DNA from: JACROF01 sp964598995
Lineage (GTDB): Bacteria; Patescibacteriota; Microgenomatia; Levybacterales; UBA12049
Direction of reading: 5' to 3'
Length of the DNA stretch: 64,000 nucleotides
Assembly (NCBI GenBank): GCA_964598995.1
Contig: CAZRDR010000021.1
Location: forward strand, 4,892 to 68,891
Shown: positions 40,352 to 48,400 of the stretch, one piece after another
Position numbering within the stretch: position 1 is the first letter of the stretch
Layout of the letters: every line of letters begins with the position of its first letter
The notes under the pieces: generated by a model
The model's database searches: none
Seen by the model: only the letters and a program-made list of their open reading frames with translations
Told to the model about the DNA's origin: nothing
Program-made: the position numbers and the translations under genes

Positions 40352-41611
40352 CTATTTTAATGATTCGTAAGAGGCAAGAAGAAATTTACCTTGATAAGAT
40401 CCAAGCGGGATAAGCCCTTCCGGTATCCCAAAGGCAGTGTTTGCAATTTCATGTTCCTCTCCAGATTTAACATTAAATATTTTGTAGTTTTTTGACTCAT
40501 AATCAATTCCAAATAACTTGTCTCCTACAAAAATACTATAGTCGGTAAAACCACTATTTGGCAATGCAGGATCCAAAGTTGAGGTAGGTATGTGAAAGAG
40601 ATATATAGAATCTTTGGTGAGAATAGCTAGAATATCCTTATTATCATTCAGTAGGATATTCTTAACTTTCCCCTTAATTTGGCTAAGGTCAAACAATGGA
40701 GTAGTTACCTTTGAAGTCACTTTCATCAAATTGATTTTACCATCGGCAAAAGTGTAATCTTCAAAGGAGTACTCCTCAGGTGTTTGTTTAAGCTCTGCGA
40801 GAATAATGCTATCTTCCTTTGGTAAGGATCCTATAAATCGCGGGTTGTTATTACATCCCATTCCTGTCTTAGTCAACTCTTGATTACCAGATGTGGTAAC
40901 TCGATAAATCTCACCATAGCCACCGCAGCCATCTCCCCCAAATGACCCGATAATCTGACCTGCACTAGACGTAAACAGATACTCAGCATCCCCATAAATA
41001 ACTGGATCTATCGTCGTAAGTTCTGTCTCTTTATTTGATGTTGTATCAAAAAGACGTACTGATACTTTCTGGCTATGCTCATAATCTAAGGCTTTGGTTG
41101 TGTAAAAGACTTCATTATTGTCACTTATTACAGAACCGGGTCCATAACCCGAGGCAAAAGTAACTGGTGAGACTCTAGCTTGGCTAGATGTTCTAAGGTC
41201 AAATTTATATAGCGTATTCTCACTAATAAAGTAAATGCTGTTATTATTATCCCACGTATGAAATAATCTGGGATTACTTTCGGATTTATAACCTCCTAAG
41301 AGGATAAATTTCTCACCATCAAATGAATAGATCTTCATATTTGCATCCTTAGGTACGGTAACGGTTGGGACTACTGTTGGAGTTATTTCTTTACTGACTT
41401 GAGTTGGAATAGGCACCGTAGCTGACTTCAATTTCTGAGAAGCCGTATTTACTATAAGGAGCATGCCTGCAATTCCAAGTATTAACACTGCCACAAATCC
41501 GATTAAGAGAAATTTCTTTCGTGACCTATGAGGAGGTGGCGGTACAGAAGGCTGAGAAGGAATTTGAGCTATTTGAGGCTGCTGTTCTAATGAAGGTTGA
41601 GGTTGCTCCAC
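40352..41611 (-). CDS. Single-pass surface protein with a beta-propeller-like outer domain
   Basis: About 419 residues from a GTG at 41611. TTGACT (41647-41642), a 17-nt spacer and TAAAGA (41624-41619) place transcription at that codon; the TTG at 41647 is itself part of the -35. The N-terminus is Gln/Pro-rich, one membrane helix (~36-58) follows, then a Thr/Pro/Val linker (KEITPTVVPTVTVP). The outer domain holds repeating strand-rich units such as NSIYFISENTLYKFDL, NEVFYTTKAL and DSIYLFHIP, suggesting a six- or seven-bladed propeller. No enzymatic motif is seen. Function unknown. Confidence 0.72.
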   Translation of the reverse strand: MEQPQPSLEQQPQIAQIPSQPSVPPPPHRSRKKFLLIGFVAVLILGIAGMLLIVNTASQKLKSATVPIPTQVSKEITPTVVPTVTVPKDANMKIYSFDGEKFILLGGYKSESNPRLFHTWDNNNSIYFISENTLYKFDLRTSSQARVSPVTFASGYGPGSVISDNNEVFYTTKALDYEHSQKVSVRLFDTTSNKETELTTIDPVIYGDAEYLFTSSAGQIIGSFGGDGCGGYGEIYRVTTSGNQELTKTGMGCNNNPRFIGSLPKEDSIILAELKQTPEEYSFEDYTFADGKINLMKVTSKVTTPLFDLSQIKGKVKNILLNDNKDILAILTKDSIYLFHIPTSTLDPALPNSGFTDYSIFVGDKLFGIDYESKNYKIFNVKSGEEHEIANTAFGIPEGLIPLGSYQGKFLLASYESLK

Positions 41612-41652
41612 ATACTCATCTTTACAGACATTAACAGGTAAAGTCAAGAATA

Positions 41653-42924
41653 TTAGATCGTATGTTCAGGATAGACTGAGCGGAACTCTCGGATAGCTGT
41701 TACTTTCACTCCACCTGCGACAGCTAGTGCCTTACTGACTTCTTCTTGGATCTTTTTAGAAAGAATGACTGTCTGAGCATCATCTAAACGTCCTGGATTA
41801 ATAATGACGCGTAACTCACGACCAGCTTCGAATGCATACGCATCTTCGACTCCATCATATCGCTTGGCAATTTCTTCCATTTCCTTAAGTCTCTTACCAT
41901 AGTTCTCGATATCTTCAAAACGAGCACCAGGCCGAGCACCTGAGATCGAATCTGCGATATGAACGATGACTGACTCAACACTTGAGAATGGCTTATCTTC
42001 ATGATGTTCTGCGACACAATTAACGACTGTCTCAGGAAGGTTAAAGCGCTTGAGGTATTCAACGCCTAACTTAACGTGACTTCCCTCTCCTTCAATGACT
42101 TTTCCGATATCATGGAAAAGACAGCCTAAGCGAACGACGTTTACATCTGCTCCAATTTCATGAGCGATTTGGATACCAATTTTTGTCTCTTCAAGGGTAT
42201 GAACAACTAAATTCTGGCCAAATGACGTTCGGAATTTAAAGCGGCCACGCGTCTGATAAATTTCACTTGGAAGGTTATACACACCGACTTCAGCAGCTAA
42301 TTTCTGTCCTTCCTCAAACATAATCTTCTCAACTTCTTTACGAGTCTGTTCGACGATCTCCTCGATGCGGAATGGCTGAATACGGGTATCTTTAAGAAGT
42401 TTTTCAAGAGACTGACGAGCGATCTCGCGACGGACACTATCAAATGACGAAAGTCTGATGACTCCTTCTTCGTCTAAATCAACATCAACACCAGTTGCTT
42501 GTTCAAAGGCGCGAATATTGCGTCCTTCTTTACCGATGATGCGACCTTTCATCTCTTCATCAGGGACTTTAACAACAGTAACGGTGTACTCAGCGATATA
42601 ATCGAGAGCTCCATGACGCATACTGTCAACGAGGATCTCACGAGCTTTCTGATCACCAGTTGTTTTTGCCTCTTCTTCTTTTTCTTTAATGATTCTCGCG
42701 ATCATCGCAGCTGAATCACGTTCTGTTTCCTCAAGGAGTGCTTGTCTTGCTTCTTCACGAGTTAAGCCAGAAGCTTGCTCAAGTTTTTTGAGGTAATCTT
42801 GTCGTTTTTTCTCAAGGTCTTCTTTATCTTGTTCGAAACGCTCTAACTTTTCTTCAAGTTTTTCTTGACGTTCAAGAAGCTTTTTCTCAAGTAAAATTAA
42901 ATCTTGTTGTGTAGAATCTGCCAT
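41653..42924 (-). CDS. rny: Ribonuclease Y without membrane anchor
   Basis: A 423-residue endoribonuclease that starts mRNA decay. An N-terminal coiled coil (~5-90) leads to a KH domain with the GxxG loop IIGKEGRNIRAF (~130-141) and an HD domain with LFHDIGK and VAEHHED metal ligands. Typical RNase Y is ~520 residues and begins with a membrane helix; here the protein starts directly in the coiled coil (MADSTQQDLILLEKK). No hydrophobic segment is found upstream in frame. The upstream leader has a small hairpin AGCGA-GCAA-TCGCT (42963-42950). Confidence 0.94.
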   Translation of the reverse strand: MADSTQQDLILLEKKLLERQEKLEEKLERFEQDKEDLEKKRQDYLKKLEQASGLTREEARQALLEETERDSAAMIARIIKEKEEEAKTTGDQKAREILVDSMRHGALDYIAEYTVTVVKVPDEEMKGRIIGKEGRNIRAFEQATGVDVDLDEEGVIRLSSFDSVRREIARQSLEKLLKDTRIQPFRIEEIVEQTRKEVEKIMFEEGQKLAAEVGVYNLPSEIYQTRGRFKFRTSFGQNLVVHTLEETKIGIQIAHEIGADVNVVRLGCLFHDIGKVIEGEGSHVKLGVEYLKRFNLPETVVNCVAEHHEDKPFSSVESVIVHIADSISGARPGARFEDIENYGKRLKEMEEIAKRYDGVEDAYAFEAGRELRVIINPGRLDDAQTVILSKKIQEEVSKALAVAGGVKVTAIREFRSVYPEHTI

Positions 42925-43027
42925 AAATGTTTGAAGAGTAGGAGAGGACAGCGATTGCTCGCTTATACTTAGTTTCTAAATAATAGAGACGAAACGTAGT
43001 GCATATAACTTTGTAACACTTCTCTTG

Positions 43028-43516
43028 CTACTCTTGGTCATTATTATAACCCGTTTTGAGGATATCGTCAATTACACGGCGAATTATATCAAAGTCAAAT
43101 CCTCGTCTTCCTAGATATGCACCCATCCGTCGATATTGATCCTGGCGCGGAAGAGCTGTAACTTTTTTGTGATACTTCCGGGCAAGATCTAACGCCTTCT
43201 CATAATCAGTCTTTGAGTCTTCTGTTTTTTCACTCATTACTTGCTCAATAATCTCGTCCTTAATTCCTTTTTGTCGTAGTTCAAGCTTTATGACTCGATC
43301 ACTTTTGGATTTAAATCTCGTCCTACTTTCTTTCCACCACCTCGCAAATTGCTCATCATCCTGAAATCTTTGCTCTTGGACTTTTTCGATGACTGCTTCG
43401 ATAACATCTAGTGGAGCTTTCTTCTTCGTTAAATAATCACGTAACTCTTTCTCAGAGCGAAACCGACGAGAAAGCTGGAGGAGGACTAACGTATAATACT
43501 TTTCAAATTGGTCCAT
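43028..43516 (-). CDS. recX: Regulatory protein RecX
   Basis: A 162-residue protein of three-helix repeats: RRFRSEKELRDYLTKKKAP, FQDDEQFARWWKESR, the conserved KLELRQKGI block and RRMGAYLGRRGFDFDIIRRV. RecX binds RecA filaments and limits or modulates recombination. It lies 24 nt downstream of recA on the same strand, the usual recA-recX operon. Confidence 0.93.
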   Translation of the reverse strand: MDQFEKYYTLVLLQLSRRFRSEKELRDYLTKKKAPLDVIEAVIEKVQEQRFQDDEQFARWWKESRTRFKSKSDRVIKLELRQKGIKDEIIEQVMSEKTEDSKTDYEKALDLARKYHKKVTALPRQDQYRRMGAYLGRRGFDFDIIRRVIDDILKTGYNNDQE

Positions 43517-43540
43517 GGAGACTACTGAGAGTAGTAAAGA

Positions 43541-44650
43541 TTATGGGGTTGGGACTGCTTCATCTTCTGCATCTTCATCTTCTTCAACGCCAACCGCAAC
43601 CGGCATACCCCCATCTTTACTCCTACTCATAATCTCTTGTACGATTTTTTTCGTATCATCAGGATTTTCTTTCAGCCAATCGATAGCTGCTGCTTTTCCT
43701 TGACCTATTAACTGTTCGTTATACCTAAAGAATGCGCCTGATTTAGAAATAACATTCATCTCAACACCGACATCTAAGACACCGCCCTCACGTGAGATAC
43801 CTTGCTCGAAGACATCAAACTCCGCGAGTCTAAAAGGTGTCGAAACTTTATTTTTGACGACTTTAACACGATGCCTCGAACCGATCACTTTATCACCATC
43901 TTTAATCGTCTCAATCTTTCTGATGTCCATACGAACTGAGGCATAGAACTTAAGCGCGAGTCCACCTGTCGTTGTCTCTGGATTACCAAACATAACGCCG
44001 ATTTTTTGACGGAGCTGGTTAGTAAAGATAACAACTGTTTTTGACTTAGAAATAACAGCTGTTAATTTGCGAAGTGCCTGGGACATCAGACGGGCCTGGA
44101 GTCCGACAACCGCATCGCCCATCTCTCCTTCAATTTCTGCACGAGGAACCAAAGCTGCAACTGAGTCGATAACAAGAACATCAATACCACCACTGCGAAC
44201 GAGACTCTCAGCAATTTCAAGAGCTTGCTCTCCAGTATCTGGCTGAGAAATAAGTAATTCGTCAAGCTTTACACCTATTCGCTCTGCCCAGAGTGGGTCG
44301 AGTGCATGCTCTGCATCAATAAAAGCTGCAATTCCGCCATGCTTTTGGGCTTGCGCAATTGTTGAAAGACAAACAGTCGTTTTTCCTGAAGATTCTGGTC
44401 CATAGACTTCGATAATTCTTCCGCGGGGCAGGCCTCCGACGCCAAGCGCGAGGTCTAGCGGAAGACAACCTGTACTAACAACTGAAATATCTAATTTCCC
44501 CGCAGCATCGCCAAAGCGCATGATAGACCCTCGACCATACTGTTTTTCGATCTGATCCATTGCCATACGGATGGATTCGAGTTTTTGTGATGCGTCTGTC
44601 TGAGGCTGAATAACTGCAGAAGATTTTGCGTTATTTGAAGACCTTGCCAT
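43541..44650 (-). CDS. recA: Recombinase RecA
   Basis: A 369-residue recombinase. After a short N-terminal domain come GSIMRFGD, Walker A GPESSGKTT, the LDEL region and Walker B LVIDSVAAL. Loop L1 is EGEMGDAVVGLQARLMSQALRKL, with TNQLRQKIGVMFGNPETTTGG (L2) after it. The C-terminal domain ends in an acidic tail (EEDEDAEDEA). It forms the DNA strand-exchange filament and, where LexA exists, triggers the SOS response; no LexA box is evident in its promoter here. Confidence 0.98.
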   Translation of the reverse strand: MARSSNNAKSSAVIQPQTDASQKLESIRMAMDQIEKQYGRGSIMRFGDAAGKLDISVVSTGCLPLDLALGVGGLPRGRIIEVYGPESSGKTTVCLSTIAQAQKHGGIAAFIDAEHALDPLWAERIGVKLDELLISQPDTGEQALEIAESLVRSGGIDVLVIDSVAALVPRAEIEGEMGDAVVGLQARLMSQALRKLTAVISKSKTVVIFTNQLRQKIGVMFGNPETTTGGLALKFYASVRMDIRKIETIKDGDKVIGSRHRVKVVKNKVSTPFRLAEFDVFEQGISREGGVLDVGVEMNVISKSGAFFRYNEQLIGQGKAAAIDWLKENPDDTKKIVQEIMSRSKDGGMPVAVGVEEDEDAEDEAVPTP

Positions 44651-44661
44651 AAAGTAGGATC

Positions 44662-44690
44662 ATAATACCGTTGTTTCGTATTTTTTACAA
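44662..44690 (-). promoter_or_regulatory. recA promoter
   Basis: TTGTAA (44690-44685), 17-nt spacer, TATTAT (44667-44662), predicted start about 4-5 nt before the recA ATG. A second hexamer, TATGAT, lies 8 nt before the ATG. No SOS-box palindrome is seen. Confidence 0.6.
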
Positions 44691-44768
44691 GCCATCATAC
44701 TGCCTCTTTCTATATCACTTTTTAGCCTCAAAATTAGCCTTAAACGTAACGATTATAAGCTTTAAGGA

Positions 44769-44798
44769 TTGGTAAAGTAGAGATAACTTTGGTAGAAT
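44769..44798 (+). promoter_or_regulatory. Candidate promoter of the structured RNA and tRNA-Pro
   Basis: TTGGTA (44769-44774), 18-nt spacer, TAGAAT (44793-44798); predicted start near 44805. A 10-bp inverted repeat CTTTAAGGAT/ATCCTTAAAG (44760-44769/44863-44872) spans it. Confidence 0.4.
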
Positions 44799-44804
44799 CT
44801 TTTC

Positions 44805-44950
44805 AAGCTTGTAAACAGGATATAAAACACAAAATCGCTGGCTCTTGAGTCCCGATTTTGTGATCCTTAAAGGGAAATCGTTGGGACGGACTGAAAGGAG
44901 TCCACTTGCTGGACAAGTGATAAAATAAATCGTGAGGTTTGTCCCATTTG
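44805..44950 (+). ncRNA. Structured RNA of unknown type upstream of tRNA-Pro
   Basis: Two folded domains precede the tRNA. Domain 1: a 10-bp stem CACAAAATCG/CGATTTTGTG (44828-44837/44853-44862), extended by GGAT/ATCC (44818-44821/44863-44866) across a one-sided bulge. Domain 2: TGGGAC/GTCCCA (44882-44887/44941-44946) closes a three-way junction with GGACT/AGTCC (44888-44892/44899-44903) and ACTTG/CAAGT (44904-44908/44914-44918) and no bases between helices. A 22-nt single strand (44919-44940) leads back to the closing stem. The motif AAATCG recurs three times. No known RNA family core was recognised. Confidence 0.55.
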
Positions 44951-44953
44951 TCG

Positions 44954-45024
44954 CGGGGATTAGTTTAACGGTAGAATGCGCGGATGGGGTCCGTGTGACC
45001 GGAGTTCAATTCTCCGATCCCCGA
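44954..45024 (+). tRNA. tRNA-Pro (anticodon GGG)
   Basis: A full cloverleaf can be drawn: acceptor CGGGGAT/ATCCCCG, D stem GTTT/GAAT with AACGGTA loop, anticodon stem CGCGG/CCGTG with loop ATGGGGT (anticodon GGG, G37 as expected for tRNA-Pro), short variable loop TGAC, and T arm CGGAG/CTCCG with loop TTCAATT. The discriminator is A. The 3' CCA is not encoded and must be added. A structured RNA lies directly upstream and a Nudix gene 25 nt downstream. Confidence 0.93.
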
Positions 45025-45049
45025 CTAAAAAATGCTAAACTAAATTTAT

Positions 45050-45580
45050 ATGCCTTGGAAACAACTCAGTCGTAAAACGATAATAGATAACAAATTCCTT
45101 AAAGTCTATGAAGATGAGGTAGAACTCCCAAATGGTCATATCATCCCCGATTACAGTGTCATTGAAAAACAAAGTTTCTCGATGGTAGTGGCTTTAGATA
45201 AAGACAATAACGTTATAACGATTGATGAATATAAATATGCTATCGGTAAGACGATTCATACGCTTCCGGCTGGATGCTTTAACACTGGCGAGTCACCACT
45301 TGAGACAGCAAAGCGTGAACTCATGGAAGAAACAGGATACAGTGGAGGGATATGGGAAGACCTCGGTGAGTATTATGAATATCCTTCTAAAGACTCACAT
45401 GTTGTTCGCTTTTTTAAAGCAACTGGTGTTGAAAGAACAAGTCATATGAGCCATGAAACAACAGAAAATATTGCGCTGCGAGTTATTAATCTTGAAAAAT
45501 TAAAAGAAGAAATAAAAAATCACGAATGGCCAGCTAACGCAACACTTGCTGCCTTCGTAGCAGCTGGTTTACTCAATTGA
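45050..45580 (+). CDS. Nudix hydrolase, ADP-ribose pyrophosphatase-like
   Basis: A 176-residue protein with an intact Nudix box (GESPLETAKRELMEETGY), the Mg-dependent motif that cleaves nucleoside diphosphates linked to another group. The N-terminal strands (KVYEDEVELPNGHIIPDY, FSMVVALDKDNNVITIDEYKYA) match the ADP-ribose/ADP-sugar pyrophosphatase branch. It starts 25 nt after tRNA-Pro; TAAACT ends 8 nt before its ATG. It is separate from the two Nudix-fold genes near 50.2-51.1 kb. Confidence 0.9.
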   Translation: MPWKQLSRKTIIDNKFLKVYEDEVELPNGHIIPDYSVIEKQSFSMVVALDKDNNVITIDEYKYAIGKTIHTLPAGCFNTGESPLETAKRELMEETGYSGGIWEDLGEYYEYPSKDSHVVRFFKATGVERTSHMSHETTENIALRVINLEKLKEEIKNHEWPANATLAAFVAAGLLN

Positions 45581-45588
45581 ATAAATCT

Positions 45589-45617
45589 TTGCACATATTC
45601 CTCAATTGGCATATACT
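45589..45617 (+). promoter_or_regulatory. Promoter placing transcription on a GTG start codon
   Basis: TTGCAC (45589-45594), 17-nt spacer, TATACT (45612-45617). The predicted first base is 45624, the G of the GTG start of the next gene. Confidence 0.5.
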
Positions 45618-45623
45618 TTATAC

Positions 45624-46310
45624 GTGCTAATAAAGAGACTAACGACTTTTTTCCCTCACGTTCAAATAATACTGATTCGCTCAGGATTGATTAGTAAAAT
45701 CTTCGTCGTCCTTTTATTTTTAATTGTGTTTCTCACAGCTCTTGTCATGAAAGACCTTAGTAGTAAATCAGAAATTCCATCTGCTCAGGATAATAACCCT
45801 GAATCAAATTTTATTATTGATCAAGTTGTAACACCTACTCAACTTCAAAAATCTAATCCTATTACTGTTATCCCTTCTGTCACTACAGCACAACCAACTA
45901 CTAACGCGATAAATTCACCCACTTCTACTCCCACCCCTGTATCAAACTCCTCTCAACAGCCAACTGCTACCCCGACACCAGGAGTAGCCGATACAGAATC
46001 TCCTCATACAAATATTTATTTCCCTCAAGAAGGAGGAACTATTACGTTTAGCTACCAACCTTCGTCTGGTAATTATCCTTGTATAGCACTTAACCCTCCA
46101 TCTGATAATGTCTCCTCAACTTCAGATATAATGACTGAATACGCCGTCGATGGCGGTTCATGGTCAGGCTATGCTAGTGCTGACTCACGTGCATTTATCT
46201 GTATGGCGATACCGAATGGTTCACATAGCATACAAATAAGATCAAAAGATAAAGCTGGAAATGTTGAATCGCCACAGACCCTTCACTTTATTGTCAACAT
46301 ACCTAATTAG
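45624..46310 (+). CDS. Membrane-anchored surface protein with Thr/Pro linker and Ig-like domain
   Basis: About 228 residues from a GTG at 45624, chosen because the -10 box ends 6 nt before it; no ATG is available early in the frame. A membrane helix (~20-44) is followed by a long Thr/Pro/Ser linker (SPTSTPTPVSNSSQQPTATPTPG) and a C-terminal domain beginning DTESPHTNIYFPQEGGTI and ending GSHSIQIRSKDKAGNVES. That pattern is seen in bacterial Ig-like/HYR surface modules. It is convergent with the methyltransferase gene, sharing TTAG for both stops. Function unknown, probably surface contact. Confidence 0.72.
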   Translation: MLIKRLTTFFPHVQIILIRSGLISKIFVVLLFLIVFLTALVMKDLSSKSEIPSAQDNNPESNFIIDQVVTPTQLQKSNPITVIPSVTTAQPTTNAINSPTSTPTPVSNSSQQPTATPTPGVADTESPHTNIYFPQEGGTITFSYQPSSGNYPCIALNPPSDNVSSTSDIMTEYAVDGGSWSGYASADSRAFICMAIPNGSHSIQIRSKDKAGNVESPQTLHFIVNIPN

Positions 46311-47152
46311 GCTGACCAACGTGCGAAAATCCCAGTTGAGAGGGGACGCTTATGTGTTTTTTCTTCAAGCACCAGTTCCCCGACTTGTATATTTCCTTTT
46401 TTCAAATAATCTCGCATGACGTTTTCAAGCATCAGGCTAGAAGCAGATAGAGCATAAGCGTTGACGATAACAAATAGTGGTTGAGGAGAAAGGACTTGGG
46501 AACAGGCTTTCATCAGTTCAGGAAAACTTTTAGGGAAGTCCCAAACCTCGCCAGTTGGACCATGACCATAGACTGGAGGATCCATAATAATTCCCTCATA
46601 CGTATTGCCTCGACGAATCTCTCGCTCAACAAATTTGAGAGCGTCGTCTAAAATCCATCTAATCGGTTTATCTGAAAGACTAGAAAGTTCTTGGTTCTCA
46701 CGTGCCCACGTAATAGCAGGTCGAGACGCATCAACATGGGTGACCTGTGCGCCAGCTGCTGCTGCCACTAAACTCGCGATACCTGTATAGCCGAATAAGT
46801 TGAGCACTTTTACAGATCGATTACTTTTTGTAATCGAACTCCTGATAAATTCCCAGTGGAGGTGCTGTTCAGGAAATAGTCCAGTGTGCTTAAAAGGAGT
46901 CAACTTCGCATAGAAGGAAATATCTTCATATTTCAAAAGCCATTTCTCAGGGAGATCAGTCTTTTTAACCCATGTATCTTTGTCAAACGTAGCGTCAGCT
47001 TTTTCCCACTCTACTTGAGACAGTTGAGGTAACCAGATAGCTTGTGGATCAGGTTTGGCGATGGTGTAGGAGCCAAAGCGTTCTAAACGATAGCCATTTC
47101 CACTATCTAATAATTCATAATCGCTCCAGCCTCGAGTTGTTAGGATTTCCAT
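46307..47152 (-). CDS. Class I SAM-dependent methyltransferase (RlmI/RlmK-like)
   Basis: About 281 residues from the ATG at 47152. SAM-binding motif I is VLNLFGYTGIASLVAAAAGA, motif II HVDAS, motif III ILDDALKF, and the catalytic-type motif is DPPVYGHG. The arrangement resembles the catalytic half of RlmI-type 23S rRNA cytosine-5 methyltransferases, but without the N-terminal PUA domain, so the target is not certain. TATCAT ends 6 nt before the chosen ATG, supporting it over the in-frame ATG at 47170. Confidence 0.85.
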   Translation of the reverse strand: MEILTTRGWSDYELLDSGNGYRLERFGSYTIAKPDPQAIWLPQLSQVEWEKADATFDKDTWVKKTDLPEKWLLKYEDISFYAKLTPFKHTGLFPEQHLHWEFIRSSITKSNRSVKVLNLFGYTGIASLVAAAAGAQVTHVDASRPAITWARENQELSSLSDKPIRWILDDALKFVEREIRRGNTYEGIIMDPPVYGHGPTGEVWDFPKSFPELMKACSQVLSPQPLFVIVNAYALSASSLMLENVMRDYLKKGNIQVGELVLEEKTHKRPLSTGIFARWSA

Positions 47153-47158
47153 GGATGT

Positions 47159-47207
47159 ATGATACCACAAGTCGTGTCTACACTTTTATCTTTTTTTGCG
47201 CTACAAT
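47159..47207. promoter_or_regulatory. Divergent -10 elements (methyltransferase and FKBP genes)
   Basis: Minus TATCAT (47164-47159) ends 6 nt before the methyltransferase ATG. Plus TACAAT (47202-47207) ends 9 nt before the FKBP ATG. Both fit leaderless starts. The -35 elements are weak. Confidence 0.45.
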
Positions 47208-47216
47208 AGGCAAATA

Positions 47217-47726
47217 ATGAAGCGCATTATTATTTTCTGCAGTGTTATCATCGTCATATATGTCTTGGGAGTTATATCCCTTAACTTGCCACAGAAAAAC
47301 ACCAGTAACACTGATACCTCCTTTACTGTTCCATCTCCGACATCAGCTCAACCTTCAGCAAACCTTAAGTTGGAGGATGAAAAAGTAGGAACTGGTACAG
47401 AGGCAAAAGCTGGTGACACGGTAACCGTTAATTATGTTGGAACGCTAACGAATGGTAAAAAATTCGACAGTTCCTATGATCGTAAAAAACCATTTACCTT
47501 TACCTTAGGTACAGGACAAGTCATCCAAGGATGGGACCAAGGCGTAGCAGGAATGAAAGTTGGCGGTAAGCGCAAACTGACAATCCCACCTGAATTAGGG
47601 TATGGCGCATCTCCTCAAGGCGCTATTCCAGCTAATTCAACCTTAATATTTGATGTCGAACTAGTAAGTGTCACGGCAGGAACGCCTCAGCCAGCAAATT
47701 CACAAAACCCTAATATCAACCTGTAA
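47217..47726 (+). CDS. Membrane-anchored FKBP-type peptidyl-prolyl isomerase
   Basis: About 169 residues from the ATG at 47217; the TTG at 47196 lies upstream of the predicted transcription start. One N-terminal membrane helix (~2-23) and a Thr/Pro linker lead to a complete FKBP domain: VTVNYVGTLTNGKKFDSSYDR, GTGQVIQGWDQGVAGMKVGGKR, IPPELGYG and STLIFDVEL. It speeds proline isomerisation in proteins outside the membrane. The stop overlaps the next ATG as TAATG, so it is coupled to a HExxH membrane protein. Confidence 0.94.
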   Translation: MKRIIIFCSVIIVIYVLGVISLNLPQKNTSNTDTSFTVPSPTSAQPSANLKLEDEKVGTGTEAKAGDTVTVNYVGTLTNGKKFDSSYDRKKPFTFTLGTGQVIQGWDQGVAGMKVGGKRKLTIPPELGYGASPQGAIPANSTLIFDVELVSVTAGTPQPANSQNPNINL

Positions 47727-48400
47727 TGGAGATCATTGCCCTTTTCTTCGTCGAGCTCTTCGTTTTATTTCTCCTTTCACGCGAACTCCAGAAAAATTTA
47801 TCCTCTTTTCTTTTCAGTATCACTAAAAGTCATAAATGGACAGTGACACTTCTTTCGTTTATTTTCCTCCCCGGAACTGTTATTCATGAAGTTGCGCATT
47901 ACCTGATGGCTCATCTGATGTTCGTACCTGTAGGGAAAATGGAACTCATCCCCAAGCTTGAGGGAACAAGTCTTAAGTTAGGCAGTGTTGCAATTGGCAG
48001 ATCTGATCCATTTCGCAGACTCCTCATCGGAGTTGCACCTTTTCTAGTAGGCACCAGCCTCATTATCCTGACTCTTTATATCGCTGAGAAACAAGCTCTC
48101 TGGAGCATAACATACGCTGTAATAATTATTTTTTATGTCTTATTTGAGGTAGGTAACAGTATGTTCTCAAGTAAAAAGGACCTCGAAGGAGCTCTTTTTG
48201 TAATTATCTTCTTTATGCTGATCGCTGTTGCACTCTATATCTTCGGACTTCGCATTTCACTTGAAGATATTCGGACGAGATTAGATCCACGAACAGTTCA
48301 TCTTTTCTATCAAGGAGTAATTTATCAGATTTTTCCACTTTCTATTGATGTGATCCTTATTTTTATCCTCACCATCTCAAATAGATTACTTCGCCGCTGA
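47726..48400 (+). CDS. Membrane protein with HExxH metallopeptidase motif
   Basis: A 224-residue polytopic protein (five to six hydrophobic segments). FLPGTVIHEVAHYLMAHLM holds HEVAH within a helix, as in membrane metallopeptidases of the M50/DUF-type groups. The second metal-ligand motif of true site-2 proteases (NxxPxxxLDG) is not present, so proteolytic activity is uncertain. It is translationally coupled to the FKBP gene. The 3' end overlaps the convergent gene by 15 nt. Confidence 0.75.
   Translation: MEIIALFFVELFVLFLLSRELQKNLSSFLFSITKSHKWTVTLLSFIFLPGTVIHEVAHYLMAHLMFVPVGKMELIPKLEGTSLKLGSVAIGRSDPFRRLLIGVAPFLVGTSLIILTLYIAEKQALWSITYAVIIIFYVLFEVGNSMFSSKKDLEGALFVIIFFMLIAVALYIFGLRISLEDIRTRLDPRTVHLFYQGVIYQIFPLSIDVILIFILTISNRLLRR

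Noticed and set aside
44805..44950. Structured RNA as SRP RNA, 6S RNA, tmRNA or hammerhead ribozyme
   Set aside because: The SRP apical GGAA/AGCAG signature, a 6S-like long rod, a tmRNA tRNA-like end and the hammerhead CTGATGA core are all absent.
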